Assembly: GCA_029210175.1 (NCBI GenBank) | Contig: JARGPL010000032.1 | Span: 62,001 to 126,000 of the forward strand | DNA: 64,000 bases | Reading direction: 5' to 3' | Source of the DNA: Minwuia sp. | Lineage (GTDB): Bacteria > Pseudomonadota > Alphaproteobacteria > Minwuiales > Minwuiaceae | In this document: piece by piece, positions 43,978 to 52,166 of the stretch | Layout: each line of letters starts with the position of its first letter | How positions within the stretch are numbered: the stretch's first letter is position 1 | Program-made: the position numbers and the translations under genes | Notes under the pieces: model-generated | Database searches by the model: none | What the model saw: the letters and a program-made list of their open reading frames with translations, nothing else | What the model was told of the DNA's origin: nothing

Positions 43978-44370
43978 ATGGCAACAACAGTGAAGCAGAT
44001 GGTCGCCCAGGCCATGGCCAAGGTGGAGACGATCAGCGTCGAGGATGCGAAGGCCCTGGTTGGTCGCGACGACGTGACCATCGTGGATATCCGCGACGTG
44101 CGCGAACTCTGGCGCGAGGGCAAGATTCCCGGCGCCTATCATGCTCCGCGCGGCATGCTGGAATTCTGGGTCGATCCGGAAAGCCCCTATGCCAAGGACG
44201 TGTTCCAGTCCGGCAAGCGCATTGTCTTTTATTGTGCCGCCGGATGGCGCTCAGCGCTGGCCACGGAAACCGTGATGGAACTGGGGCTGAAGAACACTTG
44301 CCATATCGATGGCGGCTTCGGTGACTGGAAGAAGGCAGAGTACGAGATCGAGGCTGTCGAGAAGAAATAG
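43978..44370 (+). CDS. Rhodanese-like domain protein
   Basis: A single-domain rhodanese of 130 residues with the active-site cysteine at Cys86 in the loop CAAGWRS, and the upstream TIVDIRDVRELWREGKIPGA typical of the fold. The first about 20 residues form a short helical extension. Such proteins move sulfane sulfur from thiosulfate or persulfides to acceptors. The start at 43978 follows GGGGAGA. The longer open frame upstream is not conserved in character. It is between an aldehyde dehydrogenase and an SDR gene on the same strand. Confidence 0.9.
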   Translation: MATTVKQMVAQAMAKVETISVEDAKALVGRDDVTIVDIRDVRELWREGKIPGAYHAPRGMLEFWVDPESPYAKDVFQSGKRIVFYCAAGWRSALATETVMELGLKNTCHIDGGFGDWKKAEYEIEAVEKK

Positions 44371-44448
44371 GCTGCCAAGCTGAACGGTCGCCGTTTTCCG
44401 AGCGGCGGCCGATTTCTGGCCAAACTGCAGTTCCGGGGAGGGAACAAC

Positions 44449-45234
44449 ATGACACAGGCAATAGATCTGTCCGGACGCGTGGCGCTGGTCACCGGTGCCG
44501 GGTCCGGCATCGGTCGCCAGGCGGCGGAAACCCTGGCCAGTGCCGGGGCTGCTGTCGCCTGCACCGACATCAATCTGGCAGGTGCCCAGGAAACCGTCGC
44601 CCTGATCGAGGCGGCGGGTGGGCGCGCCATCGCCATCACCCACGATGTGGTGGAAGAGGACCAGTGGGAGGCGGCGGTCAGGACCACCGTCGACACGCTG
44701 GGCGGCCTGCACATCATGGTCAACAATGCAGGTATCGAACTGGTGAAGAACATCCCCGACATTTCCGTGTCGGATTTCCGCCGGGTGATGGACATCAATG
44801 TCATGGGCGTGTTTCTGGGCATCAAGTGCTGCACTGCGGCCATGGCTGCATCCGGATCCGGGTCGATCATCAACCTGTCGTCGGTGGCGGGTCTGATCGG
44901 CGCGCCGCGTCAGGCAGCCTATTGTGCCTCCAAGGGTGCGGTGCGGCTGATGACCAAGGCAACGGCACTGGAACTGGCCGGTGCGGGGCATCCGATCCGG
45001 GTCAATTCGGTCCATCCGGGCATCATCGAGACACCGATGATGGAAGACCTGATGACCGGCGTACCGGAAGAACAACGCGCCCAGCGGATCGCCCTGATGA
45101 CCTCACGCCATCCCATCGGGCGGCTGGGTCAGGCAAGCGACATCGCCAACGCGATCCTGTACCTCGCGTCCGACCTGTCCAGCTTCATGACCGGTTCGGA
45201 AGTCGTGGTGGATGGCGGCCTGACGGCGAACTGA
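44449..45234 (+). CDS. SDR family oxidoreductase
   Basis: A 261-residue short-chain dehydrogenase with VTGAGSGIGRQ, the NAD-favouring aspartate in ACTDINL, NNAGIE and the active-site YCASK. The C-terminal SVHPGIIETPMM is like 3-alpha(or 20-beta)-hydroxysteroid or cyclopentanol dehydrogenases, but the substrate cannot be fixed. A GGGGAGGG ribosome binding site precedes the ATG. It is convergent with the phytanoyl-CoA dioxygenase family gene. Confidence 0.92.
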   Translation: MTQAIDLSGRVALVTGAGSGIGRQAAETLASAGAAVACTDINLAGAQETVALIEAAGGRAIAITHDVVEEDQWEAAVRTTVDTLGGLHIMVNNAGIELVKNIPDISVSDFRRVMDINVMGVFLGIKCCTAAMAASGSGSIINLSSVAGLIGAPRQAAYCASKGAVRLMTKATALELAGAGHPIRVNSVHPGIIETPMMEDLMTGVPEEQRAQRIALMTSRHPIGRLGQASDIANAILYLASDLSSFMTGSEVVVDGGLTAN

Positions 45235-45339
45235 CCGGCCACTGTTGCGCGAAAGCATGGACCCCGGGTCTTGCAGTGGGGGCGGCAACCTGCGCTGTCA
45301 GTCGCCCGGAAGCTGTGCGACCCAGCGTCTGAAACAGCC

Positions 45340-46221
45340 TCAGGCCGCGTTGTCCTTGTCTTTCTGCTGCACGTCGAAGATCGATACATAGCCCTTCGAC
45401 CAATCGGGCGGCATCAGGCAGGGACGGGGGTCGAAGCGTGCCCACTTGGCCCTTTCCCCCCGGACGATGCTGTTCGACAGCGGCCTGTTGGCCACGATGC
45501 TGGGTTCCAGTGTCAAGGCGTCGGCGGCGGAATAGGTATGCAGCAGCAACGGTCGCACACGGGTGGACCGGTTCGGTTCCGAGCCATGCACCATGCGGCA
45601 GTTGTGGACGGTGACGGATCCGCGCGGTCCTTTCAGCCAGGCCACGTCCTGCAGTGGCACCCGCCCGATATCATCGTCGGCGATGTATCCGGTCCATGCG
45701 CCATCCTTGCCATAAAGGTCGAACAGTTCCGCGTCGTGGCTCTTCGGGATGACACCCATTGGCCCCATCTCGTCATCCACATCTGACATGTACAGGCCGA
45801 TGGTCAGGGGAGAGTAGTTGGTATGCGGCCAGAACTGGATGTCCTGATGCCACTTGACCTCTTCACCACCACCGGACCATTTGAAATTCAGCTTCGAGTG
45901 GTGGAACTTCACGTCCGGCCCCAGCAGGTCGGCAGCCAGGTCCACGATCGGTCCGTTGAAAGCGAATTCCTTGTAGACCGGGTCATGTTCGACAGGTTGG
46001 GACAGGCGGCGCAGGCGCGGGTTGTCGGCTGAGTGGTCCGGTTCCACATCGAACTTGATGTTCGACTTGGTGACCGTGCGGCTTTCCTCGACAAACCGGT
46101 TGGTGACGTCCCAGAGCCGGTCCATCCAGGCGTCGGACACGAACTTCTCCAGCAGCAGATAACCGTTCTCATCATAGAACGCCTTCTGCTCCGCCGTGAT
46201 TGTCTTCGGTTCTTCAGCCAT
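45340..46221 (-). CDS. Phytanoyl-CoA dioxygenase (PhyH) family protein
   Basis: This 293-residue Fe(II)/2-oxoglutarate oxygenase has the metal facial triad His125, Asp127 (VKWHQDIQF) and His212 (RMVHGSEPNRS), and the family N-terminus FYDENGYLLLEKF. Its substrate may be a small hydroxylatable metabolite or natural product; the family is broad. It starts 2 bases after the stop of the LLM enzyme gene, so both are probably in one operon. The frame further upstream lies inside that gene. Confidence 0.9.
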   Translation of the reverse strand: MAEEPKTITAEQKAFYDENGYLLLEKFVSDAWMDRLWDVTNRFVEESRTVTKSNIKFDVEPDHSADNPRLRRLSQPVEHDPVYKEFAFNGPIVDLAADLLGPDVKFHHSKLNFKWSGGGEEVKWHQDIQFWPHTNYSPLTIGLYMSDVDDEMGPMGVIPKSHDAELFDLYGKDGAWTGYIADDDIGRVPLQDVAWLKGPRGSVTVHNCRMVHGSEPNRSTRVRPLLLHTYSAADALTLEPSIVANRPLSNSIVRGERAKWARFDPRPCLMPPDWSKGYVSIFDVQQKDKDNAA

Positions 46222-46223
46222 GC

Positions 46224-47075
46224 TCAGCTCTCCAGCTCGTCCATCAATTTCGCATAGCGGTCCAGGACACCTTCCACCCGGTCGGGCACAGACGTCGGCA
46301 CACCGATGACGGAACGCGCAATGCCCACGTCCCGGTACCGTTTCAGCAGGTCTTCGTTCACCCCGACCTGGGCAAAGATCGACAGTTCGATCTCCGCCGG
46401 GTCCCGGCCCGCCTCCTCCGCCCGGCGATGCAGGTCGGCAATGGCGGATGGCATGTCTTCCAGCAGCACATTGATCGGCATCCAGCCGTCGCAGTAATCC
46501 ACCACACGCTGGCGACCGGAACCGGTGGCGGAACCCAGAATGATCGGCGGGTGGGGTTTCTGCACCGGCTTGGGGTAGGACCAGCATTCCTCGAACTTCA
46601 CGAATTCACCGTCGTAAGCGGCGGTTTCCTGCGTCCAGAGGGCCTTCATCGCGGCAACCTTTTCGCGCATGACCTTCCAGCGCCGGTTGAATGGCGTGCC
46701 ATGCTGCTCCATCTCCTCCGCGTTCCAGCCGCCGCCGATGCCCAGCAGGACGCGCCCGTTGGAGATCACGTCCAGGGTGGCGACTTCCTTGGCGAGGGTG
46801 ATGGCGTCGCGCTGGATGATCAGCGAAATACCGGTGCCGAGCTTCAGCGTTCTGGTCACGGCGGCTGCCGCGCCCAGGGAAACGAAGGGGTCCATCATGT
46901 GGTAATACGGCTTTGGCAGATCACCGCCGCCGGGGAATGGAGATCGCCGCGACGTCGGAATGTTGGTGTGTTCGGGAAACCAGACCGAGTCGTAGCCCCG
47001 TTCCTCCAGCATCACGGCCAGCGCATCGGGGCGTATCGAATATTCGGTATTGTAGCAGAATGTGCCGAGTTTCAT
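46224..47075 (-). CDS. LLM class flavin-dependent oxidoreductase (F420-type)
   Basis: The 283-residue TIM-barrel protein starts MKLGTFCYNTEYSI and shows VWFPEHTNIPTSRRSPFPGG, LGTGISLIIQRDAITLAKEVATLD-like strands split by short loops, and GIGGGWNAEEM, all signatures of the TIGR03619 F420-dependent LLM subfamily. Whether the cofactor is F420 or FMN in this host is not shown. The start was placed at 47075 where the barrel begins. It precedes the PhyH family gene in a two-gene operon and is divergent from ctaA. Confidence 0.88.
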   Translation of the reverse strand: MKLGTFCYNTEYSIRPDALAVMLEERGYDSVWFPEHTNIPTSRRSPFPGGGDLPKPYYHMMDPFVSLGAAAAVTRTLKLGTGISLIIQRDAITLAKEVATLDVISNGRVLLGIGGGWNAEEMEQHGTPFNRRWKVMREKVAAMKALWTQETAAYDGEFVKFEECWSYPKPVQKPHPPIILGSATGSGRQRVVDYCDGWMPINVLLEDMPSAIADLHRRAEEAGRDPAEIELSIFAQVGVNEDLLKRYRDVGIARSVIGVPTSVPDRVEGVLDRYAKLMDELES

Positions 47076-47214
47076 CTGATCAGGCCTCCCCACCCGAAGT
47101 CTTCGTTGATGATCGCAGCATGCGACCTGCCCCATGGGCAAGCTAATCCTCAACCTGCGAGTCTGCGGCAATCGGCGCGTCGTTCGGGGCGCCGGGCTGT
47201 CCTATCTCCGTCCC

Positions 47215-48282
47215 ATGAACACAATGCAGATACCTGATCGATCCCGACGGGCCGTTGCCACCTGGTTGTTCATGGTGGCGGCGCTGGTTTTCATCATGGT
47301 CGTGGTGGGCGGTATCACGCGGCTGACCGAGTCGGGGCTGTCGATGACCGACTGGCACCCCGTGACCGGCTGGCTGCCGCCCATCGGTGAGGCCGCGTGG
47401 CTGGCCGAGTTCGAGAAATACAAGGCGTTTCCCGAATATCAGAAGATCAATCGGGGCATGAGCCTGGAAGACTTCCAGATGATCTTCGCCTGGGAGTACG
47501 GGCATCGCCTGCTGGGGCGGATCATCGGCCTGGCGTTCTTCCTGCCGATGGCCTTCTTCATGATCAGCGGCGCGATCCGCCGCCGTGAGATCCCCTGGTT
47601 CCTGTTCCTGCTGGTGGCTGGTGGATCACAGGGCGCGCTCGGCTGGTTCATGGTGCAAAGCGGTCTGGTGGACCGACCGGACGTCAGCCAGTACCGGCTT
47701 GCCGCGCATCTGACGCTGGCGTTCGTGATCTATGCCTTGCTGCTGCTGACCGCCTGGCGGGTCAGGGAAGGCAACTCCGGGCGCGCCGCTGTTGTGGCCA
47801 TGCGTGGTCCGGCAACCGTTCTGGCCGGGCTGGTCCTGCTGCAGATCGTCATCGGGGCCTTTGTGGCCGGTATCAACGCCGGCCACATATACAACACCTG
47901 GCCGATGATGGACGGGGCGCTGATACCGGACGCGCTGTTTGCAACCAGTCCTGCCTGGCTGGCGCTGTTCGAAGATCACCTGACGGTGCAGTTCATGCAC
48001 CGTCTCGGGGCCTATCTGCTGATCATCGTGGCCGTTCTTGTCATGCTGCGCGGGCGACGCATCGGCGGACGGGTCAAGCCGGCTGCCATGGGGACACTGC
48101 ACGCCATCCTGCTGCAGGTCCTGCTGGGCATCGCGACACTGGTCATGGTGGTGCCGGTCTGGATCGGGGCGCTGCATCAGGCAACGGCGCTGGTCGTCTG
48201 GACGGCGGCACTGTGGCTGGCACGGCTGGCCTGGTCGGGGGCACGCAGCGGCGCGTCGGAGGCCGCGGTCCCCGCCGATTGA
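47215..48282 (+). CDS. ctaA: Heme A synthase (CtaA/COX15)
   Basis: CtaA oxidises the C8 methyl of heme O to make heme A for cytochrome aa3 oxidase. The 355-residue membrane protein has about eight helices and the conserved histidine segments SMTDWHPVTG, WEYGHRLLGRIIG, RLAAHLTLAF, QFMHRLGAYLL and ALHQATA. It lacks the extracytoplasmic cysteine pair of Bacillus CtaA, as in the alphaproteobacterial/mitochondrial type. The ATG at 47215 begins just before the first helix; an earlier in-frame TTG or ATG would add a non-family tail. Confidence 0.95.
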   Translation: MNTMQIPDRSRRAVATWLFMVAALVFIMVVVGGITRLTESGLSMTDWHPVTGWLPPIGEAAWLAEFEKYKAFPEYQKINRGMSLEDFQMIFAWEYGHRLLGRIIGLAFFLPMAFFMISGAIRRREIPWFLFLLVAGGSQGALGWFMVQSGLVDRPDVSQYRLAAHLTLAFVIYALLLLTAWRVREGNSGRAAVVAMRGPATVLAGLVLLQIVIGAFVAGINAGHIYNTWPMMDGALIPDALFATSPAWLALFEDHLTVQFMHRLGAYLLIIVAVLVMLRGRRIGGRVKPAAMGTLHAILLQVLLGIATLVMVVPVWIGALHQATALVVWTAALWLARLAWSGARSGASEAAVPAD

Positions 48283-48296
48283 ACCACGCACAGAAA

Positions 48297-48323
48297 AAGG
48301 GCGGCCCATTCAGGACCGCCCTT
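48297..48323 (-). terminator. Intrinsic terminator between ctaA and the small secreted protein gene
   Basis: AAGGGCGG (48297-48304) pairs with CCGCCCTT (48316-48323). Read on the minus strand the stem is followed by a run of five T, so it is a good terminator for the minus-strand small gene ending at 48355. It may also stop the convergent ctaA transcript. Confidence 0.75.
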
Positions 48324-48354
48324 CCTCGTCAATTCAGATGCGTCGTGCCTGCTA

Positions 48355-48663
48355 TCAGTTGCTGGCGACAGCGCCGTCCCGGGATTCGAAGCAACCGGAG
48401 CGCTTGTCTTCCTCGGCGTTCAGCTCGGTGCGGATTTCGGCACGGACGGCCTTGCAGGCTTCCAGGCTGTCGAAGGTCCCGAAATAGACATCCACATCGC
48501 TCTTCAGTTCGGCGCTCCAGTTGCGCGCCTTGTACTGGATGCGGCGGGTGTCATAGGCAGTCAGCGCGGAATCCGGCGCCGTGGAGACATCGACCTTGGT
48601 GATCGGGGCTTCGTCTGCGGGGATGCTCAGGCCGGTCGCGGCTGCGATCAGAAGGTAGTACAT
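48355..48663 (-). CDS. Small secreted protein of unknown function
   Basis: The 102-residue product starts MYYLLIAAATGLSIPADEAP, a short hydrophobic leader that may be a signal peptide. The remainder is hydrophilic and contains TYD-like IQYKARNWSAELKSD, DVYFGTFDSLEACKAV and CFESRDGA, with two cysteines about 24 residues apart that could form a disulfide. I do not recognise a family. It has its own terminator and a long upstream gap, so it is probably monocistronic. Confidence 0.65.
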   Translation of the reverse strand: MYYLLIAAATGLSIPADEAPITKVDVSTAPDSALTAYDTRRIQYKARNWSAELKSDVDVYFGTFDSLEACKAVRAEIRTELNAEEDKRSGCFESRDGAVASN

Positions 48664-49095
48664 GGCTGTTCTCCTCACTCAGTGTCGTGCCGTCTGGCGG
48701 CGGTGATGAATTCGAGATGAGACCTCGCAGATTTCGTACCAACTCTCGTATCACGGGTTTTTTCGTCCTGATCGGGGTCTGTAATCATCATGTTTCATGG
48801 CGTTTTCGAGAATTCAACACATTGACATATATATGAATTATATGGATTTCCTGAGGGCTGGAGCAGTCCTCTCAGAGCAGGCGAGCCTTTTCCGGTTCGG
48901 TTGTATGTTGACCCGGCAAGAACTGCAGGGATTGCAATTTGCAAGACGCATGGTTTGCCTTGAACGGTCGAATCTGCCGGGCTGTCACGATTTGCACCGC
49001 TGGCATGCGCCGGGTGTGCGTGGTGCCAGTCAGTCTGGCGTGCGCAAATCCTGTCCGATATAAAGCCGGCTGGGGATATTGATGGAGAAGCGGAC
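48664..49095. other. 432-base divergent intergenic region upstream of methylmalonyl-CoA mutase
   Basis: This is the longest gene-free stretch in the window. It is AT-richer than its surroundings around 48780-48850, with TTGACA at 48822-48827 followed by an ATATATGAATTATAT stretch but no well-spaced -10. A cluster of TTGCAA motifs lies at 48932-48944. I see no convincing gene in it; two overlapping frames on opposite strands lack protein-like character. Confidence 0.6.
48932..48944. promoter_or_regulatory. TTGCAA-type repeat upstream of methylmalonyl-CoA mutase (possible PccR/ScfR site)
   Basis: Two TTGCAA half sites stand side by side at 48932-48937 and 48939-48944, with a related CTGCAG at 48923-48928. 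Regulators of the short-chain acyl-CoA (ScfR/PccR) family bind TTTGCAA-type sites at propionate genes in alphaproteobacteria. The spacing here differs from the two-site arrangement I recall for PccR, so the match is tentative. Confidence 0.35.
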
Positions 49096-51249
49096 ATGAC
49101 GAACGGCAAGGACAAGACAGTCGCCGACTGGGAGGCAGCCGCCGCAAAGGAACTGCGCGGAAAGTCAGTGGATGATCTTGTCTGGCAAACGCCGGAGGGT
49201 ATTCCCGTCAAACCGCTCTACACCGCCGAAGACACGGCTGGCCTGGACCATCTTGGCAGCCTGCCCGGCTTTGACCCCTATGTACGCGGCGTGCGCGCCA
49301 CCATGTACGCCAACCGCCCCTGGACCATCCGCCAGTACGCCGGGTTTTCCACGGCCGAGGAGTCCAACGCGTTTTATCGCCGGAACCTGGCGGCGGGGCA
49401 GCAGGGGCTGTCGGTTGCCTTCGACCTGGCGACCCACCGTGGCTATGACAGCGACCATCCGCGCGTCATGGGGGACGTGGGCAAGGCCGGCGTCGCGATC
49501 GATTCCGTTGAGGACATGAAGATCCTGTTCCGCGACATCCCGCTGGATCAGGTGTCCGTATCGATGACCATGAATGGTGCCGTGCTGCCGACACTGGCCG
49601 GTTACATCGTGGCCGCCGAGGAACAGGGTGTCGGGCCGGAGAAGCTTTCGGGGACCATTCAGAACGACATCCTGAAGGAGTTCATGGTCCGCAATACCTA
49701 TATCTACCCCCCGGAACCGTCGATGCGGATCGTGGCCGACATCATCGATTACACTGCCAACCACATGCCCAAGTTCAACTCCATCTCCATCTCCGGCTAT
49801 CACATGCAGGAAGCCGGGGCGACGCAGGTACAGGAACTGGCCTTCACGCTGGCGGATGGCCTGGAATATGTCCGTACAGCAGTTGACCGCGGGCTGGATA
49901 TCGACCGGTTCGCACCGCGCCTCAGCTTCTTCTTCTGCATCGGCATGAACTTCTTCATGGAAGTGGCCAAGCTGCGCGCGGCGCGGCTGCTCTGGCATCG
50001 GATCGTCAGCCAGTTCGACCCGAAGGATGCGCGCTCCACCATGCTGCGCACCCATTGCCAGACATCCGGTGTCAGCCTGACGGAACAGGACCCCTACAAT
50101 AACGTCATCCGGACAACGGTCGAGGCGATGGCGGCTGTCATGGGCGGCACGCAGAGCCTGCACACCAATGCGCTGGATGAAGCCATTGCCCTGCCGACGG
50201 AGTTCTCGGCCCGGATCGCCCGCAACACGCAGCTGGTGCTGCAGGAAGAAACCGGGATTCCGAATGTCATCGATCCGCTCGGCGGGTCCTATTACGTCGA
50301 GGCGCTCACCGCCAAGCTGGCAGAGGATGCCTGGACCCTGATTCAGGAGATCGAGGAACAGGGCGGCATGACCAAGGCCGTGGCCGAAGGCACGCCAAAG
50401 CTGATGATCGAGGAATCGGCGACCCGCCGTCAGGCCCGCGTCGACCGGGGCGAGGACGTGATCGTTGGTGTCAACAAGTACAAGCCGTCCAGTGCGACCG
50501 CGACGGAAGTGCTGGATATCGACACCACCAAGGTCCGCGATGGCCAGGTGGCGTTGCTGAAGAAGATCCGGGATTCCCGTGATCAGGCGGCTTGCGATGC
50601 CGCCCTGGCGCGGCTGACGGAAGGTGCGGCAGGGGACGGCAACCTGCTTGCCCTTTGCGTCGATGCGGCACGCGCCCGGGCCACCGTGGGGGAGATTTCG
50701 GACGCGATGGAAAAGGTCTTTGGCCGCCACCGTGCCGAGATCCGCTCTGTTTCCGGGGTCTACGCCAAGGCCTACGAAGGCGATGAGGGCTTTGCCAAGA
50801 TCCAGTCCGATATCGATGCCTTTGTGGAGGCGGAAGGCCGCCGCCCCCGCATGCTGGTGGTGAAGATGGGGCAGGATGGCCACGACCGTGGTGCCAAGGT
50901 CATTGCCACGGCCTTCGCCGACATCGGCTTTGACGTCGACGTCGGCCCCCTGTTCCAGACACCGGAAGAGGTCGCGCGCGACGCGGTGGAGAACGACGTG
51001 CATGTCATCGGCGTGTCTTCCCTCGCCGCCGGTCACAAGGCGCTGGTCCCGGCCCTGATCCAGGCGCTGAAGGATCAGGATGCGGAGGACATTCTGGTCA
51101 TCTGCGGCGGGGTCATTCCGTCGGGCGACTATGACTGGCTGAAGCAGGCCGGGGTGTCGGGCATCTATGGTCCGGGCACGCATATCCCGGCTGCCGCGGC
51201 GGAAATCCTCGAACTGGTCTCCAACGCGAAACGCAACGCCGCTGCGTGA
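49096..51249 (+). CDS. scpA: Methylmalonyl-CoA mutase (single-chain, adenosylcobalamin-dependent)
   Basis: The enzyme isomerises (R)-methylmalonyl-CoA and succinyl-CoA, completing propionyl-CoA assimilation. The 717-residue chain has the substrate barrel ([35 protein letters not shown]) and a C-terminal B12 domain with DGHDRG (594-599), where His596 is the cobalt ligand. The single full-length chain is the ScpA/homodimeric type, although its length also fits the large subunit MutB. Its chaperone MeaB, propionyl-CoA carboxylase and epimerase are not in the window. Two short unknown genes follow. Confidence 0.96.
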   Translation: MTNGKDKTVADWEAAAAKELRGKSVDDLVWQTPEGIPVKPLYTAEDTAGLDHLGSLPGFDPYVRGVRATMYANRPWTIRQYAGFSTAEESNAFYRRNLAAGQQGLSVAFDLATHRGYDSDHPRVMGDVGKAGVAIDSVEDMKILFRDIPLDQVSVSMTMNGAVLPTLAGYIVAAEEQGVGPEKLSGTIQNDILKEFMVRNTYIYPPEPSMRIVADIIDYTANHMPKFNSISISGYHMQEAGATQVQELAFTLADGLEYVRTAVDRGLDIDRFAPRLSFFFCIGMNFFMEVAKLRAARLLWHRIVSQFDPKDARSTMLRTHCQTSGVSLTEQDPYNNVIRTTVEAMAAVMGGTQSLHTNALDEAIALPTEFSARIARNTQLVLQEETGIPNVIDPLGGSYYVEALTAKLAEDAWTLIQEIEEQGGMTKAVAEGTPKLMIEESATRRQARVDRGEDVIVGVNKYKPSSATATEVLDIDTTKVRDGQVALLKKIRDSRDQAACDAALARLTEGAAGDGNLLALCVDAARARATVGEISDAMEKVFGRHRAEIRSVSGVYAKAYEGDEGFAKIQSDIDAFVEAEGRRPRMLVVKMGQDGHDRGAKVIATAFADIGFDVDVGPLFQTPEEVARDAVENDVHVIGVSSLAAGHKALVPALIQALKDQDAEDILVICGGVIPSGDYDWLKQAGVSGIYGPGTHIPAAAAEILELVSNAKRNAAA

Positions 51250-51316
51250 GGGCATGGGCGCGCGAACCGGAGACCGATGTGAGTGAGGTAGCGATTGCCT
51301 GTACTGGGCTGGCCCG

Positions 51317-51817
51317 GTGAATTCTGACGTCGTCACGCTGTTGCCAGCTTCCACTTCAGCATCATGCGTCGAGGATGGTGATGAGGCCGGTTCGCGTACG
51401 GTTGTGGTGCCGGTGCTGCAACGCACTGGCGCATATGCTCTTTCGCTGCTTTGCGGGTTCTATCCAACGGTAATTCAAGGCAACACTTGCCATGAATTCG
51501 CTTTCTCGATCATCGTTGATCAATCTGACGCAGAGCTGCCCTCTTTCGAGACGCAGGACCGCAAGAGTCTGTTGCGGTTTCTGCCGCCAGAATTTCGTCA
51601 ACCGTTGCTGGACACGGTGCTTGTATGTGTGCGGCACCTGATTGCGGATGTTGCACCCATCCGAATATTCCGTGTGACAAAGACGCGGAACATGCCCTCC
51701 AAGGCCATGCGCAAGCATGATCTGATAACAAGTGTGATGCAATCAAACGGCTATACGGTCATCGATGACGGACTGGACAGGGCCGGTCGCCGATACTGGA
51801 TGCTGCAACGACTTTGA
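51317..51817 (+). CDS. Hypothetical protein in a lower-GC stretch
   Basis: The GTG at 51317 opens a 166-residue frame with visibly lower GC than the neighbouring genes. The N-terminal half (VVPVLQRTGAYALSLLCGF, CHEFAFSIIVDQSDAEL) and the C-terminal half (APIRIFRVTKTRNMPSKAMR, SNGYTVIDDGLDRAGRRYWM) read like a folded cytoplasmic protein. The C-terminal pattern of a lysine/proline loop, a helix and a GxxxW end suggests a real family, but I do not recognise it. No good ribosome binding site is seen. A small basic protein gene follows 54 bases later. Confidence 0.5.
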   Translation: MNSDVVTLLPASTSASCVEDGDEAGSRTVVVPVLQRTGAYALSLLCGFYPTVIQGNTCHEFAFSIIVDQSDAELPSFETQDRKSLLRFLPPEFRQPLLDTVLVCVRHLIADVAPIRIFRVTKTRNMPSKAMRKHDLITSVMQSNGYTVIDDGLDRAGRRYWMLQRL

Positions 51818-51871
51818 TATTCAATTGGGTTTGCGCTATATCATGCAGATGTTTCGCGAAAGGTTGTGATC

Positions 51872-52045
51872 ATGTCGGCGCGGGAAAAGAAGGTGGAAAG
51901 TGGCAAGCTCGATTACGTCAGTAAACGAGTGTTCGCTGGTGTTCGTATTCTGAACAAGGATGCTGCCCAGCGCCATCGCAATCGCGTCAAACGCGCCACG
52001 CCGCCCGTTGCCAAGCGAAGGCGCATCGAATCGAATGATGCGTGA
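51872..52045 (+). CDS. Small highly basic protein (57 residues), unknown
   Basis: An ATG at 51872 opens a frame for a 57-residue protein, MSAREKKVESGKLDYVSKRV onward, ending KRRRIESNDA. It has 17 Lys/Arg and 6 acidic residues, with basic runs such as RHRNRVKR and AKRRR, so nucleic acid contact is plausible. A GAAAGG lies about 14 bases upstream. A perfect hairpin follows 60 bases after the stop. No family is recognised, and a short frame can be chance, so confidence is moderate. Confidence 0.5.
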   Translation: MSAREKKVESGKLDYVSKRVFAGVRILNKDAAQRHRNRVKRATPPVAKRRRIESNDA

Positions 52046-52104
52046 CCGCATACGGGTCCGACGGCGGCAAGCGATCGTCACCAGCGCCACTTGTGTAGAT
52101 TGAT

Positions 52105-52127
52105 CAATCGGGATCGCATCCCGATTG
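52105..52127 (+). terminator. Perfect hairpin after the small basic protein gene
   Basis: CAATCGGGAT (52105-52114) pairs perfectly with ATCCCGATTG (52118-52127) around a CGC loop; TTTT occurs 9 bases later (CCAGCACACTTTT). It is placed between the small unknown gene and the ABC permease gene and probably ends the former transcript. Confidence 0.55.
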
Positions 52128-52166
52128 CCAGCACACTTTTCCGAATTCAATTTCCGGACCTGTTCC

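Noticed and set aside
48822-48850. A sigma-70 promoter based on TTGACA at 48822
   Set aside because: No acceptable -10 hexamer lies 16-18 bases downstream; it is recorded only as AT-rich sequence.
48797-49063. An 88-residue frame on the plus strand in the gap before methylmalonyl-CoA mutase, and a 138-residue frame opposite it
   Set aside because: Both overlap each other, have no ribosome binding site or family motif, and cover the AT-rich control region; amino acid make-up (many Arg, Cys, His, Met) looks random.
49165-51426. A 753-residue open frame on the minus strand opposite methylmalonyl-CoA mutase
   Set aside because: It mirrors the codon structure of the mutase gene, as often happens in high-GC DNA, and its translation (rich in Arg, His, Asp, Gly, Gln) has no domain.
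51317-52045. Toxin-antitoxin interpretation of the two unknown genes
   Set aside because: Size and basic charge alone do not support it; the order, 54-base spacing and lack of any known toxin or antitoxin motif argue against claiming it.
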